7,078 bases of DNA from Pseudomonadota bacterium (GTDB lineage: Bacteria > Pseudomonadota > Alphaproteobacteria > Caulobacterales > Caulobacteraceae), in assembly GCA_023456105.1 (NCBI GenBank), contig JAEYAO010000043.1, forward strand, positions 1 to 7,078, in the 5' to 3' direction. The notes beneath the pieces are model-generated. The model made no database searches, had not been told where the DNA came from, and saw only the letters and a program-made list of their open reading frames with translations. A program made the translations under genes and the position numbers. Shown here piece after piece: positions 1-6,336 of the stretch. Each line of letters starts with the position of its first letter. Position 1 is the first letter of the stretch.

Positions 1-287
1 AGCCAGTGGACAACGCCCATGACGGCCGCGGCGATGCCAAGCCACTTGTGCAGGCGGTAGAACTTGTCGAGGCCACCAAGCAACCCTTCAATCTGAATGG
101 GACGCGCCGCCAGGATCACCGCCGCCGACATGAAGCCGATCGCCAGGAAGCCGGTGAGGTACACCAGCGCGTTTCGGAGCGGCCAAAAGCCCCCTGTCAG
201 GGTCGCCTCTGACAGGCTCAGCAGCCAGAGCCCCGTGATGACAACGGCGAGACCGGCGAAAGCGATCTTGATTCTGGCAACGTTCAT
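1..287 (-). CDS. Ferric reductase-like transmembrane protein, N-terminal part (runs off the window)
   Basis: The leftward frame opens with ATG at 287-285 and stays open to base 1, giving 95 residues of a longer protein. Visible hydrophobic segments lie at about residues 8-26, 41-61 and from 83 onward. The segment RLHKWLG (His80) is followed 14 residues later by VVHW (His94). In the ferric reductase/NOX/YedZ-like membrane domain family, pairs of His spaced this way on neighbouring helices bind haem b. The stretch GGLDKFYRLHKWLG is also typical of bacterial ferredoxin-reductase-type members, which carry an FAD/NAD(P)H domain after the membrane part. That domain, if present, lies outside the window. 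The likely role is electron transfer across the inner membrane to a metal or other acceptor. The family is seen in the sequence; the substrate is inference. The gene is divergent from the histidine kinase at 480, sharing the 288-479 gap. Confidence 0.75.
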   Translation of the reverse strand, partial: MNVARIKIAFAGLAVVITGLWLLSLSEATLTGGFWPLRNALVYLTGFLAIGFMSAAVILAARPIQIEGLLGGLDKFYRLHKWLGIAAAVMGVVHW

Positions 288-363
288 GTCAGGCCCTGGC
301 GCATGGTGAGGGTAGGTGGTGATCGAGGCGCCCCCCACTTAGGTAGCCGCGATTCCGCCATCG

Positions 364-398
364 TACAGCGGCGTCGCCGTCCTAGCATCTTCGCTGTA
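364..398. promoter_or_regulatory. 7-bp inverted repeat in the divergent intergenic region
   Basis: TACAGCG at 364-370 is the exact reverse complement of CGCTGTA at 392-398, with a 21-bp spacer. It sits in the roughly 190-bp gap between the divergent ferric-reductase-like gene and the histidine kinase gene, where an operator would be expected. No convincing -35/-10 pair was found beside it. Seven-base arms can arise by chance in such a gap, so this is only a candidate. It also lies inside the open upstream extension of the kinase frame. Confidence 0.2.
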
Positions 399-479
399 TC
401 GAACCTTGACCAAGCGCAAAGTGCCTCGGCTGCCGTGGGCTTAGAAAGCGCGCCAGCGCATTCACCTTTGAGACTCCCG

Positions 480-1892
480 ATGCCGAACGTTTCCCCGGTC
501 AACCTGTATTTCCCAACGCAAGAACCGTCGTCTCCCGATGATACCCGCATGCTTCTGGCCCAGCAGGTGGGCGACGTTGGCATCTGGGAGTGGGACATCT
601 CAACGGGCCGGGTGTGGTGGTCGGATCAGAATTATCGCCTGTTCGGAGTTGATGTGGGCGAACCCGTCACCCACGATGTGTTCGTCAGCTGTCTGCATCC
701 GGACGATGTCACCTCGATCATCGCCGACACAAGGAAAGTTCTGGATGGGGCGCTGCCTTACGAAACTGAGTTCCGCGTCGTTCATCCCGATGGGGCGGTC
801 AGGTGGATTCTCGCCCGCGCCAAGGTCGAGCACGATGCCCATGGTCTCCCCAGAAGGATCGTTGGCGTCAATTTCGACCTCACGGAGCGCAGGGTTCGGG
901 AACTCAGCCAATGCGAGATGCAGGAGCGCCTGTGCCTTGCGGTCGAGACTGAAGATTTGGGGCTCTGGGACTGGAACATCACCACGGGCGAAGTCTGGAG
1001 CAGCGAACGTCTTCAGACCATGCTGGGCTATGAACCCGGCGAGATGAGGTCTCATATCCAATCATGGGAAAAGCTGATTCATCCGGACGATAAGGGAGAA
1101 GTGCTGCGCGGATTGGCTGCTTCTCTGGAAGGCCGGGCAACCGCTTGGAGCCAGGATTGCCGCTTGCGTGCCAAGGACGGTTCCTGGCCGTGGGTCGCGA
1201 TCCATGGCCGGGTCCGGGAACATGACGGGAATGGCGCGCCTGTGCGGGCCGTCGGCACCATTGCCAATGTGACGGATCGAAAGTCGAGAGAGGCACAGCG
1301 GGAGGTGCTTGTCGGCGAACTCAACCATCGGCTCAAGAACACATTCGCGATCGTTCAGGCACTCGCCAATCTCACGGCCCGCTTCGCCGAAAGCGTGCCG
1401 GACTACCAGCAGCGATTTTCGCAGCGCCTGGCAACAGTGGCGCGCATGCAAAACCTTCGGATGGATCGAAACCACGGCACCGACCTGCGTCAGCTCCTTC
1501 GCAGTGAGCTCGAGGTCTATGACGACGCGGGTGTCAAAAGGGTAGAGCTCGAGGGACCTGACCTCGTTCTCCCGGCGCGGGTCAGTGTCTCAATCGCACT
1601 GATGGCTCACGAGCTGACGACCAACGCCATCAAGCATGGATCATTGTCGGTACCGGAGGGGCGCGTCAGCGTGACCTGGTCCATTGAACGGACCACGGGC
1701 TCTGATCGGTTGCAGCTCGCGTGGACCGAGGCTGGCGGGCCCTGCGTCGGACCACCGAAACGGAAGGGCTTCGGATCCATGCTCATCCAGAGGGCACTGA
1801 CCGACGAAACCGGCGGCGACATTCGCGTCGAGTATGACCCTGAGGGCTTACGCCTTCTCCTGTCCATGCCATTGCAGGGCGCAACAGGCTGA
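480..1892 (+). CDS. PAS-PAS HWE-family sensor histidine kinase (cytoplasmic)
   Basis: This 470-residue protein senses a signal through PAS domains and autophosphorylates on a histidine, passing phosphate to a response regulator not encoded here. Residues are numbered from the ATG at 480. Two PAS/PAC units lie at about 32-140 (GIWEWDIS, LHPDD, FRVVHPDG) and 157-271 (GLWDWNIT, IHPDD). The H-box GELNHRLKN carries the phospho-acceptor His283 (codon 1326-1328). The N-box HELTTNAIKHG lies at 377-387, WTE at 415-417, and the glycine-rich KGFGSM at 429-434. A His in the N-box together with W-x-E defines the HWE subfamily. There are no membrane segments. The frame is open back to an ATG at 303, but that start would lie 15 bp from the divergent gene and add 59 low-complexity residues. 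The ATG at 480 (weak GAG upstream) is preferred; the ATG at 549 would begin right at the first PAS domain. The gene appears to be an orphan kinase. Confidence 0.9.
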   Translation: MPNVSPVNLYFPTQEPSSPDDTRMLLAQQVGDVGIWEWDISTGRVWWSDQNYRLFGVDVGEPVTHDVFVSCLHPDDVTSIIADTRKVLDGALPYETEFRVVHPDGAVRWILARAKVEHDAHGLPRRIVGVNFDLTERRVRELSQCEMQERLCLAVETEDLGLWDWNITTGEVWSSERLQTMLGYEPGEMRSHIQSWEKLIHPDDKGEVLRGLAASLEGRATAWSQDCRLRAKDGSWPWVAIHGRVREHDGNGAPVRAVGTIANVTDRKSREAQREVLVGELNHRLKNTFAIVQALANLTARFAESVPDYQQRFSQRLATVARMQNLRMDRNHGTDLRQLLRSELEVYDDAGVKRVELEGPDLVLPARVSVSIALMAHELTTNAIKHGSLSVPEGRVSVTWSIERTTGSDRLQLAWTEAGGPCVGPPKRKGFGSMLIQRALTDETGGDIRVEYDPEGLRLLLSMPLQGATG

Positions 1893-2074
1893 CTGATGGA
1901 ACAGCAGGCCGGATCAACTCGCCCCTTCATGAAGTCGACGGCTAGCATATTGACAAGGCGAGCAAGCACGAGATCGACTCAATCCTCGAGCGCTGCATCA
2001 CCGATCCGGTCCCGCACTCCGTCATGGCCCCGCCCAAGAAATGGCCCTGATCCGGAACAGAAGGCAATTCTTCC
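1893..2074. other. Intergenic gap with a possible short gene remnant
   Basis: This gap lies between the kinase stop and the VIT-family start. One forward frame is open from after a TAG at 1943-1945 to TGA at 2048-2050 and has no ATG near its beginning. Of its 33 codons at 1949-2047, 29 end in G or C, as in the real genes here. The peptide (for example SKHEIDSILERC, then PHSVMAPPKKWP) is not one I recognise. It may be the C-terminal scrap of a deleted gene. A competing 60-codon frame starting at ATG 1896 has weaker codon bias. The Shine-Dalgarno-like GAAGGC for the next gene is at 2060-2065. Confidence 0.3.
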
Positions 2075-2770
2075 ATGAGACACATCCACCCAGAAAACCA
2101 TCTGATCCGGCGCATCGGTTGGCTTCGAGCCGCTGTACTGGGGGCGAACGACGGGATCATCTCGACCGCGAGCCTGATCCTGGGCATGGCTTCCGCTACG
2201 GCCTCACCTGGGAGCGTGCTGCTTGCCGGCGTGGCCGGTCTGGTCGCCGGCGCCATGTCCATGGCGGCAGGCGAGTATGTCTCGGTCAGCTCGCAGTCCG
2301 ATACGGAACAGGCAGATCTCGCGCGGGAGAAGCGCGAGCTCAGGGACGATCCGACTTACGAGAAGGACGAGCTGGCCCAAATCTTTGTCGCCCGTGGCGT
2401 AGAGCCGGGCTTGGCGCGTCAGGTTGCGGAGCAGCTGATGGCCAAGGATGCACTGGCCGTGCATGCGCGCGAGGAACTGGGGATCTCGGCGCTCACCACC
2501 GCCCGCCCGGTGCAGGCCGCCTTGGCGTCAGCGGCCACGTTTTCGGTCGGGGCGGCCGCGCCCCTGCTTCTGGTGCTGGTCGCCCCGGCGGAGTGGCTGG
2601 TGCCGGTCGTATCGGCCGGATCACTGGTGTTCCTGGCCTTGTTGGGGGTTCTAGGGGCACGGACGGGAGGCGCGGGCATCGTTAGACCAACCCTGCGTGT
2701 GACCTTCTGGGGTGCTTTTGCCATGGCCTTAACAGCGGGAATAGGAGCCCTGTTCGGTACCGCCATATGA
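2075..2770 (+). CDS. VIT1/CCC1-family iron/manganese transporter
   Basis: This 231-residue inner-membrane protein belongs to the vacuolar iron transporter (VIT1/CCC1) family, which moves Fe2+ or Mn2+ out of the cytosol, probably by proton antiport. Five hydrophobic segments are visible at about 17-40, 47-69, 147-170, 173-194 and 208-229. Helix 1 carries the family motif GANDGIIS with Asp26. Helix 2 ends in GAMSMAAGEYVS with Met61, Met63 and Glu67, the residues that line the metal path in this family. Between helices 2 and 3 lies a hydrophilic domain (about 70-145) rich in glutamates (for example E79, E85, E88, E96, E99, E119, E133, E134), matching the cytosolic metal-binding helices of VIT proteins. 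Length is normal for a bacterial stand-alone VIT protein, and there is no N-terminal ferritin-like domain of the MbfA kind. Start ATG 2075 has GAAGGC upstream. The choice between Fe and Mn cannot be read from sequence. Confidence 0.9.
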   Translation: MRHIHPENHLIRRIGWLRAAVLGANDGIISTASLILGMASATASPGSVLLAGVAGLVAGAMSMAAGEYVSVSSQSDTEQADLAREKRELRDDPTYEKDELAQIFVARGVEPGLARQVAEQLMAKDALAVHAREELGISALTTARPVQAALASAATFSVGAAAPLLLVLVAPAEWLVPVVSAGSLVFLALLGVLGARTGGAGIVRPTLRVTFWGAFAMALTAGIGALFGTAI

Positions 2771-2886
2771 GGGAGGAAGCCTCCTCGCGGTGTCGGAGGT
2801 CGAGGCGCGGCGTTTCTCGAACGGGGCGGACCAGATGGCTTTAAGGAACTGATGCTCCGGCGACTAAGCGAGCCGAAGGCCAGGCC

Positions 2887-2987
2887 TTAATAATCCACGA
2901 GCGCCATCGCCGTCCCCTTGGTCCCAGCTTGGCGCCGATCATGAACCGGATCGGCTGGCGCGGGAGCGGTTCGTCCATGAACGGCAC
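2887..2987 (-). pseudogene. Possible frameshifted leftward gene remnant, unidentified
   Basis: Reading leftward from 2987, one frame encodes VPFMDEPLPRQPIRFM and then IGAKLG; 20 of its first 21 codons end in G or C, like the real genes. Near 2920 the frame degrades into an arginine- and tryptophan-rich tail. Shifting one frame there gives TKGTAMALVDY and a TAA stop at 2889-2887, so an ancestral C-terminus followed by a one-base deletion would explain both halves. A TGA lies shortly upstream of the first half. I do not recognise the family. Chance cannot be excluded at this length. Confidence 0.25.
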
Positions 2988-3172
2988 GCACTCCCCTCGG
3001 GATCACCCGGGTAATTGGGGGACCGGCACAGGGCCCGCCTGTTTGGCCAGCGCGGCGTGAAGCCGAAAAGGGTTTCTCTCTCGCGGCAAGGTCATTTGAT
3101 TGAGACGAAGCGGTTCAGGGGGACTGCAAATCAGTAAGGAATTCTTGATCGTCGTCACCCAGGATGCTCCTG

Positions 3173-3179
3173 AAGGAAG
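3173..3179 (+). promoter_or_regulatory. Shine-Dalgarno sequence of the 147-aa exported protein gene
   Basis: AAGGAAG is 6 bp before ATG 3186 and 3 bp before the in-frame GTG 3183, so its spacing favours the ATG. It directly follows a possible small hairpin (3160-3172), which could compete with ribosome binding. Confidence 0.5.
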
Positions 3180-3182
3180 CCA

Positions 3183-3626
3183 GTGATGACATCAGAGCGA
3201 CGATTTCTCGAAAAAGGGCGCTGTGAAAGACTCTCCTTCAGGGATCGCTCTCTGAAGTCACGCTCGCGTATCGCAGGTTTCATGGGAGCCCTGACCATCT
3301 TATTGGCCCTAGGCCACCCAACGCGATCGGATGAGTTCGACCCGCTTGCTGTCCACCAGGAGGCAAGGCCTCTGAATGACCGATGGCAGGCCTGCGCCGC
3401 GTTATTCGTTAAAGGAAGGCTTCAGGGCCCGCGGACGCCCGAAGCGTTGGCTGAGAAAGCTCTCGATCACTGTCGGGCACAGCAGGCCGCCTTGGACCGT
3501 TTTTTCGTCGCAAAGATCGGGAAGAGGGCGGCAGAGAACGTGATGATGATCCTGCGCGACAAGTATCGGTCTGACCTGACGGCGGCCATTGAGGAGCTTC
3601 GGACGCGCGACAAGGACCGGGAGTAA
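3183..3626 (+). CDS. Small probably exported or membrane-anchored protein, function unknown
   Basis: This protein of 147 residues (146 if the ATG at 3186 is used) is not one I recognise. Residues 1-29 are strongly basic. A single hydrophobic stretch follows at about 30-43 (IAGFMGALTILLAL), then a polar region starting at about residue 45. This fits a signal peptide with an unusually long basic lead-in, or a type II membrane anchor. The mature part is mostly helical and charged. It has only two cysteines, Cys71 (RWQACAALF) and Cys97 (LDHCRAQQ), which could form a periplasmic disulfide. If the true start is Met34, the signal segment would be too short, so the longer start is kept. The gene has a good Shine-Dalgarno sequence and normal codon bias, and it converges on ackA. 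It is likely a lone transcription unit. No catalytic motif is visible. Confidence 0.65.
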   Translation: MMTSERRFLEKGRCERLSFRDRSLKSRSRIAGFMGALTILLALGHPTRSDEFDPLAVHQEARPLNDRWQACAALFVKGRLQGPRTPEALAEKALDHCRAQQAALDRFFVAKIGKRAAENVMMILRDKYRSDLTAAIEELRTRDKDRE

Positions 3627-3652
3627 GGGCGATCTCAAGGGAATTCCCATGC

Positions 3653-3696
3653 GCCACCCCACCCTCGTGCGATTATCAGAGCGTTGAAGGGGTGGC
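3653..3696. terminator. Possible bidirectional terminator between convergent genes
   Basis: GCCACCCC at 3653-3660 is the exact reverse complement of GGGGTGGC at 3689-3696. This 8-bp GC-rich stem has a 28-nt loop in the 83-bp gap between two gene 3' ends. The position is right for a terminator, but the loop is long and neither side is followed by a T-run, so it is not a standard intrinsic terminator. A separate palindrome GGGAATTCCC lies at 3639-3648. Confidence 0.25.
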
Positions 3697-3709
3697 TCAG
3701 GAGCGTCAT

Positions 3710-4915
3710 CTAGGACCGGGTCCCAGAGAAATTTGGCCCCGCAAGCAGCTCATTGGTCCGCAGGGCCGCGATCCATTCCTCGTTCGTAGGCTCGACCGCG
3801 ACCAGGACCGGGCTGGCCTCGGCGGAGATGATCGGCCCATTGGATTGATTAGCCGAAGGGTCGAGCGCGACGCCCATGAACGCCAGATCCCGGCAGATGC
3901 GTTCCCGCAGAACCGCATTGTGTTCACCGATCCCCGCCGTGAACACGAGAAGGTCGAGCCCGCCGAGGGCGGCGGTCATCGCGCCGATCTCGCGCACGAT
4001 GCGGCGGACGTAGAGCGCGAGGGCATCGCGGGCGCGGGGCTCCTCAGCCTCCCGGTCGAGCAGGACACGCGGGTCTGATGAAATTCCGGACAGGCCGAGA
4101 AGACCGGACTTGTGGTAGAGAAGCTGTCCGACGTCATGGAGCGAGATCTTCTCGATCTCCATCAGATACAGCAGGGCGCCGGGATCGAGGGCGCCGGTGC
4201 GGGTTCCCATCATGAGCCCGTCGAGGGCGGAAAAGCCCATCGTGGTCGCCACGCTCTGGAGATCGCGCATGCCGCAGAGGCTCGCGCCGCTCCCGAGATG
4301 GGCGACAATGGTCCGCCCCCGGGCGCGGCCGCCGTAGCGCTCGGCCAGCACAATCGACTGGTATTCGTATGACAGGCCGTGGAAACCGTAGCGGCGGATT
4401 CCCCGCTCCCAGGCCTCCCAGGAGAGCGGCAGCATCTGCTCGACATGGGGCAGGGTGTGGTGGAACCCCGTATCGAAGCAGGCGACCTGGGGAAGTTCGG
4501 GCTGCTCCTCCAGGAGCCGCTCCATGGCCTCAAGCGCGAACGGCTGATGCAGGGGGGCCAAGGGGATGTAGCTGCGCAGGTCCGCCAAAACCTCGGCATT
4601 CACGAGGGTCGGCTCGAAATAGCGGCTTCCGCCATGGACGACGCGGTGCGCGATGGCGCGGATCCTGTGATCGCCACGCCGCGCCTGGACCCGTCCGGCA
4701 ATGTGAGTGAGGGCGGCATGGTAGGGATCCAACGGGTCGAGAGCAATCGGGGAGGGAACAACGCCGGTCTCGCCGAAGGTTGGGCTGGGTCCGGTGATGC
4801 CGTCGACCTTGCCGTTCCAGACCGGTTTACGGTTGTGTTGGACGCCATTGGTGTCGAACAGCGCAAACTTGATGCTCGAGGAGCCGCAGTTGAGGACGAG
4901 GATCAGGTCGGTCAT
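3710..4915 (-). CDS. ackA: Acetate kinase (acetate/propionate kinase family)
   Basis: This cytoplasmic enzyme of 401 residues, the usual length, interconverts acetyl-phosphate plus ADP with acetate plus ATP. It also accepts propionate in many members. Family motifs appear in order: LNCGSSSIKF at 8-17 (Asn9), HRVVHGG at 90-96 (Arg91), FDTGFHHTLP at 147-156 (Asp148), RRYGFHG at 174-180 (His179), AHLGSGAS at 205-212, MGTRTG at 236-241 (Arg239), FTAGIGEH at 325-332 and PTNEEW at 376-381. These match the substrate- and nucleotide-binding residues known from the Methanosarcina enzyme. One difference is that the usual GFHGTSH reads GFHGLSY here, so a normally conserved His is Tyr183. The frame continues upstream of Met1 only as antisense-like junk within the neighbouring gene. 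ATG 4915-4913 overlaps the upstream TGA by 4 nt (ATGA), so translation should be coupled to the phosphotransacetylase fusion gene. Confidence 0.95.
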   Translation of the reverse strand: MTDLILVLNCGSSSIKFALFDTNGVQHNRKPVWNGKVDGITGPSPTFGETGVVPSPIALDPLDPYHAALTHIAGRVQARRGDHRIRAIAHRVVHGGSRYFEPTLVNAEVLADLRSYIPLAPLHQPFALEAMERLLEEQPELPQVACFDTGFHHTLPHVEQMLPLSWEAWERGIRRYGFHGLSYEYQSIVLAERYGGRARGRTIVAHLGSGASLCGMRDLQSVATTMGFSALDGLMMGTRTGALDPGALLYLMEIEKISLHDVGQLLYHKSGLLGLSGISSDPRVLLDREAEEPRARDALALYVRRIVREIGAMTAALGGLDLLVFTAGIGEHNAVLRERICRDLAFMGVALDPSANQSNGPIISAEASPVLVAVEPTNEEWIAALRTNELLAGPNFSGTRS

Positions 4916-6336
4916 GGAGGGCTCACTCGGTAGTGATGGGCCAGCAGCACGGCGAGGGCGCAGGACGCCAAGCGGGAATCGCGCCCGTCGGCGCGGCTGG
5001 TCAGAATGATCGGCACCTTGGCGCCGAGAGCGATGCCGGCAGAATCGGCATTCCCGAGATACTCGAGCTGCTTGGCGAGCATGTTGCCGCTTTCGAGATC
5101 GGGCACGACCAGGATGTCGGCTTGGCCCGCCACGGGCGAGACGATGCCTTTGATCTTTGCCGCAGCGGCGGAGACGGCATTGTCGAAAGCCAGCGGTCCG
5201 TCCACCACGCCGCCCGTGATCTGGCCGCGATCCGCCATCTTGCACAGGGCCGCCGCGTCGAGCGTCGCCTGCATCCGGGGGGAGACGGTCTCCACGGCGG
5301 CCAGGATGGCGACGCGGGGCTGCTTCACGCCGAGAACATGCGCCAACTCGATGGCGTTCTGGACGATATCCATCTTCTCCGGCAGCGACGGGGCGATGTT
5401 GACGGCGGCATCGGTAACGATGAACGGGCGCGGATAGGCCGGGGTCTGCATGACGAAGCAGTGGCTGACGCGCCGCTTGGTGCGAAGCCCGCTGCCCGAG
5501 GCCACCACGGCTCCCATCAGCTCGTCGGTATGGAGGCTCCCCTTCATGAGAGCTTCGACAGTACCGGACGAGGCCAATTCGACCGCCCGTTGGGCCGCGG
5601 CATGGCTATGCGGCACGTCCTCGATGCTCATGCCGGAGAGGTCGATGCCTGCCGACGTGGCGACGCTCTCGAGGCGGGACCGCGGCGCCACGAGGACCGG
5701 GTCGATCAGGCCGGCGGCGCGGGCCTCGATCACAGCGGAGAGGCTAACCTCGTCGCAGGGATGGACGATGGCGACCTTTATGGTCCCCAGCAGGCGAGCA
5801 TGATCCAGAAGCCGCCCCATGCCTGAACTCTGAATCGTGAGCTTGACTTCGGGTAGGGCGCTGCGGGACCAGGTGACTTTCTCTGCCGGGGCGATGACGT
5901 CGACCGAGCCCTCGATCACGCGATCGCCGTTCTGGTTCGTGCAGTGACAGGCGAGCCGAAGTTGCCGGGTCCTGGGATCACGTGCCGTCACCTCGACCTT
6001 GAGGGCCAGGGTATCGCCGGACTGGACCGGCGAGAGAAACTGAAGCGTCTCGCCCAGATAGGTCGTTCCGGGTCCTGGCAAGCGCGTCCCCACGACGGCC
6101 GACAGGAGGGCGCCGCCCCACATGCCGTGGGCGACCATGCCATGGAGAAACGCGGCAGTAGGTTGATCGGCGTCCTGCCGGAGCGGGTCGGTTACGCCGG
6201 AAAGCAGGGCAAGAGCCCGGATGTCATCAGCGGTGAGGGTGCGCTCGATCACGGCGGTGTCGCCGATCGCGATTTCGTCGAACGTCCTGTTGCTCAGCGT
6301 GTCCACGGGCTCGCCGGCAGGGGAGGTATCATTCAT
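4912..6336 (-). CDS. MaoC-like domain fused to phosphate acetyl/butyryltransferase
   Basis: This 474-residue cytoplasmic protein has two domains. Residues about 17-150 form a MaoC-like hot-dog fold (FDEIAIGD, FLHGMVAHGMW at 63-73, LGETLQFLSPVQSGD). Residues about 175-470 form a PTA/PTB phosphate acyltransferase (KGSLHTDELM at 265-274, VSHCFVMQTP, VTDAAVNIAP at 307-316, GPLAFDNAVS at 380-389, LVVPDLESGNML at 409-420, LTSRADGRDSR at 445-455). The second domain converts acyl-CoA plus phosphate to acyl-phosphate plus CoA. Acetate kinase, encoded next, then makes ATP. Fusions of this kind are usually labelled bifunctional enoyl-CoA hydratase/phosphate acetyltransferase. Here the usual hydratase motif GDxNPxHxD reads GVTDPLRQD (47-55), so the catalytic Asp and His are Val48 and Arg53. 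Hydratase activity is doubtful. Start ATG 6336-6334 overlaps the small upstream gene's TGA as ATGA; the frame stays open upstream but lacks family homology there. Acyl-chain preference is unknown. Confidence 0.93.
   Translation of the reverse strand: MNDTSPAGEPVDTLSNRTFDEIAIGDTAVIERTLTADDIRALALLSGVTDPLRQDADQPTAAFLHGMVAHGMWGGALLSAVVGTRLPGPGTTYLGETLQFLSPVQSGDTLALKVEVTARDPRTRQLRLACHCTNQNGDRVIEGSVDVIAPAEKVTWSRSALPEVKLTIQSSGMGRLLDHARLLGTIKVAIVHPCDEVSLSAVIEARAAGLIDPVLVAPRSRLESVATSAGIDLSGMSIEDVPHSHAAAQRAVELASSGTVEALMKGSLHTDELMGAVVASGSGLRTKRRVSHCFVMQTPAYPRPFIVTDAAVNIAPSLPEKMDIVQNAIELAHVLGVKQPRVAILAAVETVSPRMQATLDAAALCKMADRGQITGGVVDGPLAFDNAVSAAAAKIKGIVSPVAGQADILVVPDLESGNMLAKQLEYLGNADSAGIALGAKVPIILTSRADGRDSRLASCALAVLLAHHYRVSPP

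Larger units (their letters stand above)
2771..3182. other. About 410-bp region without an intact gene
   Basis: No convincing full gene is present on either strand. A short hairpin (GGAGG at 2772-2776, loop AAG, CCTCC at 2780-2784) lies immediately after the VIT stop, but no T-run follows. An odd palindrome AAGGCC-A-GGCCTT is at 2876-2888. A leftward coding-like fragment at 2887-2987 is listed separately. ACCCGGGT at 3005-3012 is an isolated 8-bp palindrome. CAGGA-TGC-TCCTG at 3160-3172 could form a small hairpin just before the Shine-Dalgarno sequence of the next gene. No clear promoter for that gene was recognised. Confidence 0.5.

Noticed and set aside
1950..1978. TTGACA as a possible -35 box for the transporter gene
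   Set aside because: The hexamer 17 bp downstream (ATCGAC) is a poor -10, and the site lies at the edge of the coding-like remnant.
2041..2685. A 214-codon forward frame overlapping the VIT-family gene
   Set aside because: It is arginine- and glycine-rich, typical of an out-of-frame shadow, while the overlapping frame has complete VIT family motifs and membrane segments.
2771..2785. Hairpin directly after the VIT-family stop as a terminator
   Set aside because: The stem is only five base pairs plus one wobble pair, with no T-run after it; it is recorded only within the intergenic entry.
3113..3143. Sequence GGGGACTGCAAATC, resembling a tRNA-Cys anticodon arm
   Set aside because: The 3' side does not pair with the 5' side of the anticodon stem, and no acceptor, D or T arm surrounds it.
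3639..3648. Perfect palindrome GGGAATTCCC
   Set aside because: It is ten bases long, isolated, has no partner site, and lies in a gap between gene 3' ends; it is likely chance.
4916..5245. A 110-codon upstream extension of the acetate kinase frame
   Set aside because: It would overlap the PTA domain. Acetate kinases begin at the LVLNCGSSS block, which directly follows ATG 4915.
4933..5826. A 297-codon rightward open frame antisense to the MaoC-PTA fusion (with others at 4379-4933 and 5944-6360)
   Set aside because: It lies opposite a gene with clear family motifs. It is rich in His, Gly, Arg and Asp, as expected of antisense frames in GC-rich DNA, and has no recognisable domain.
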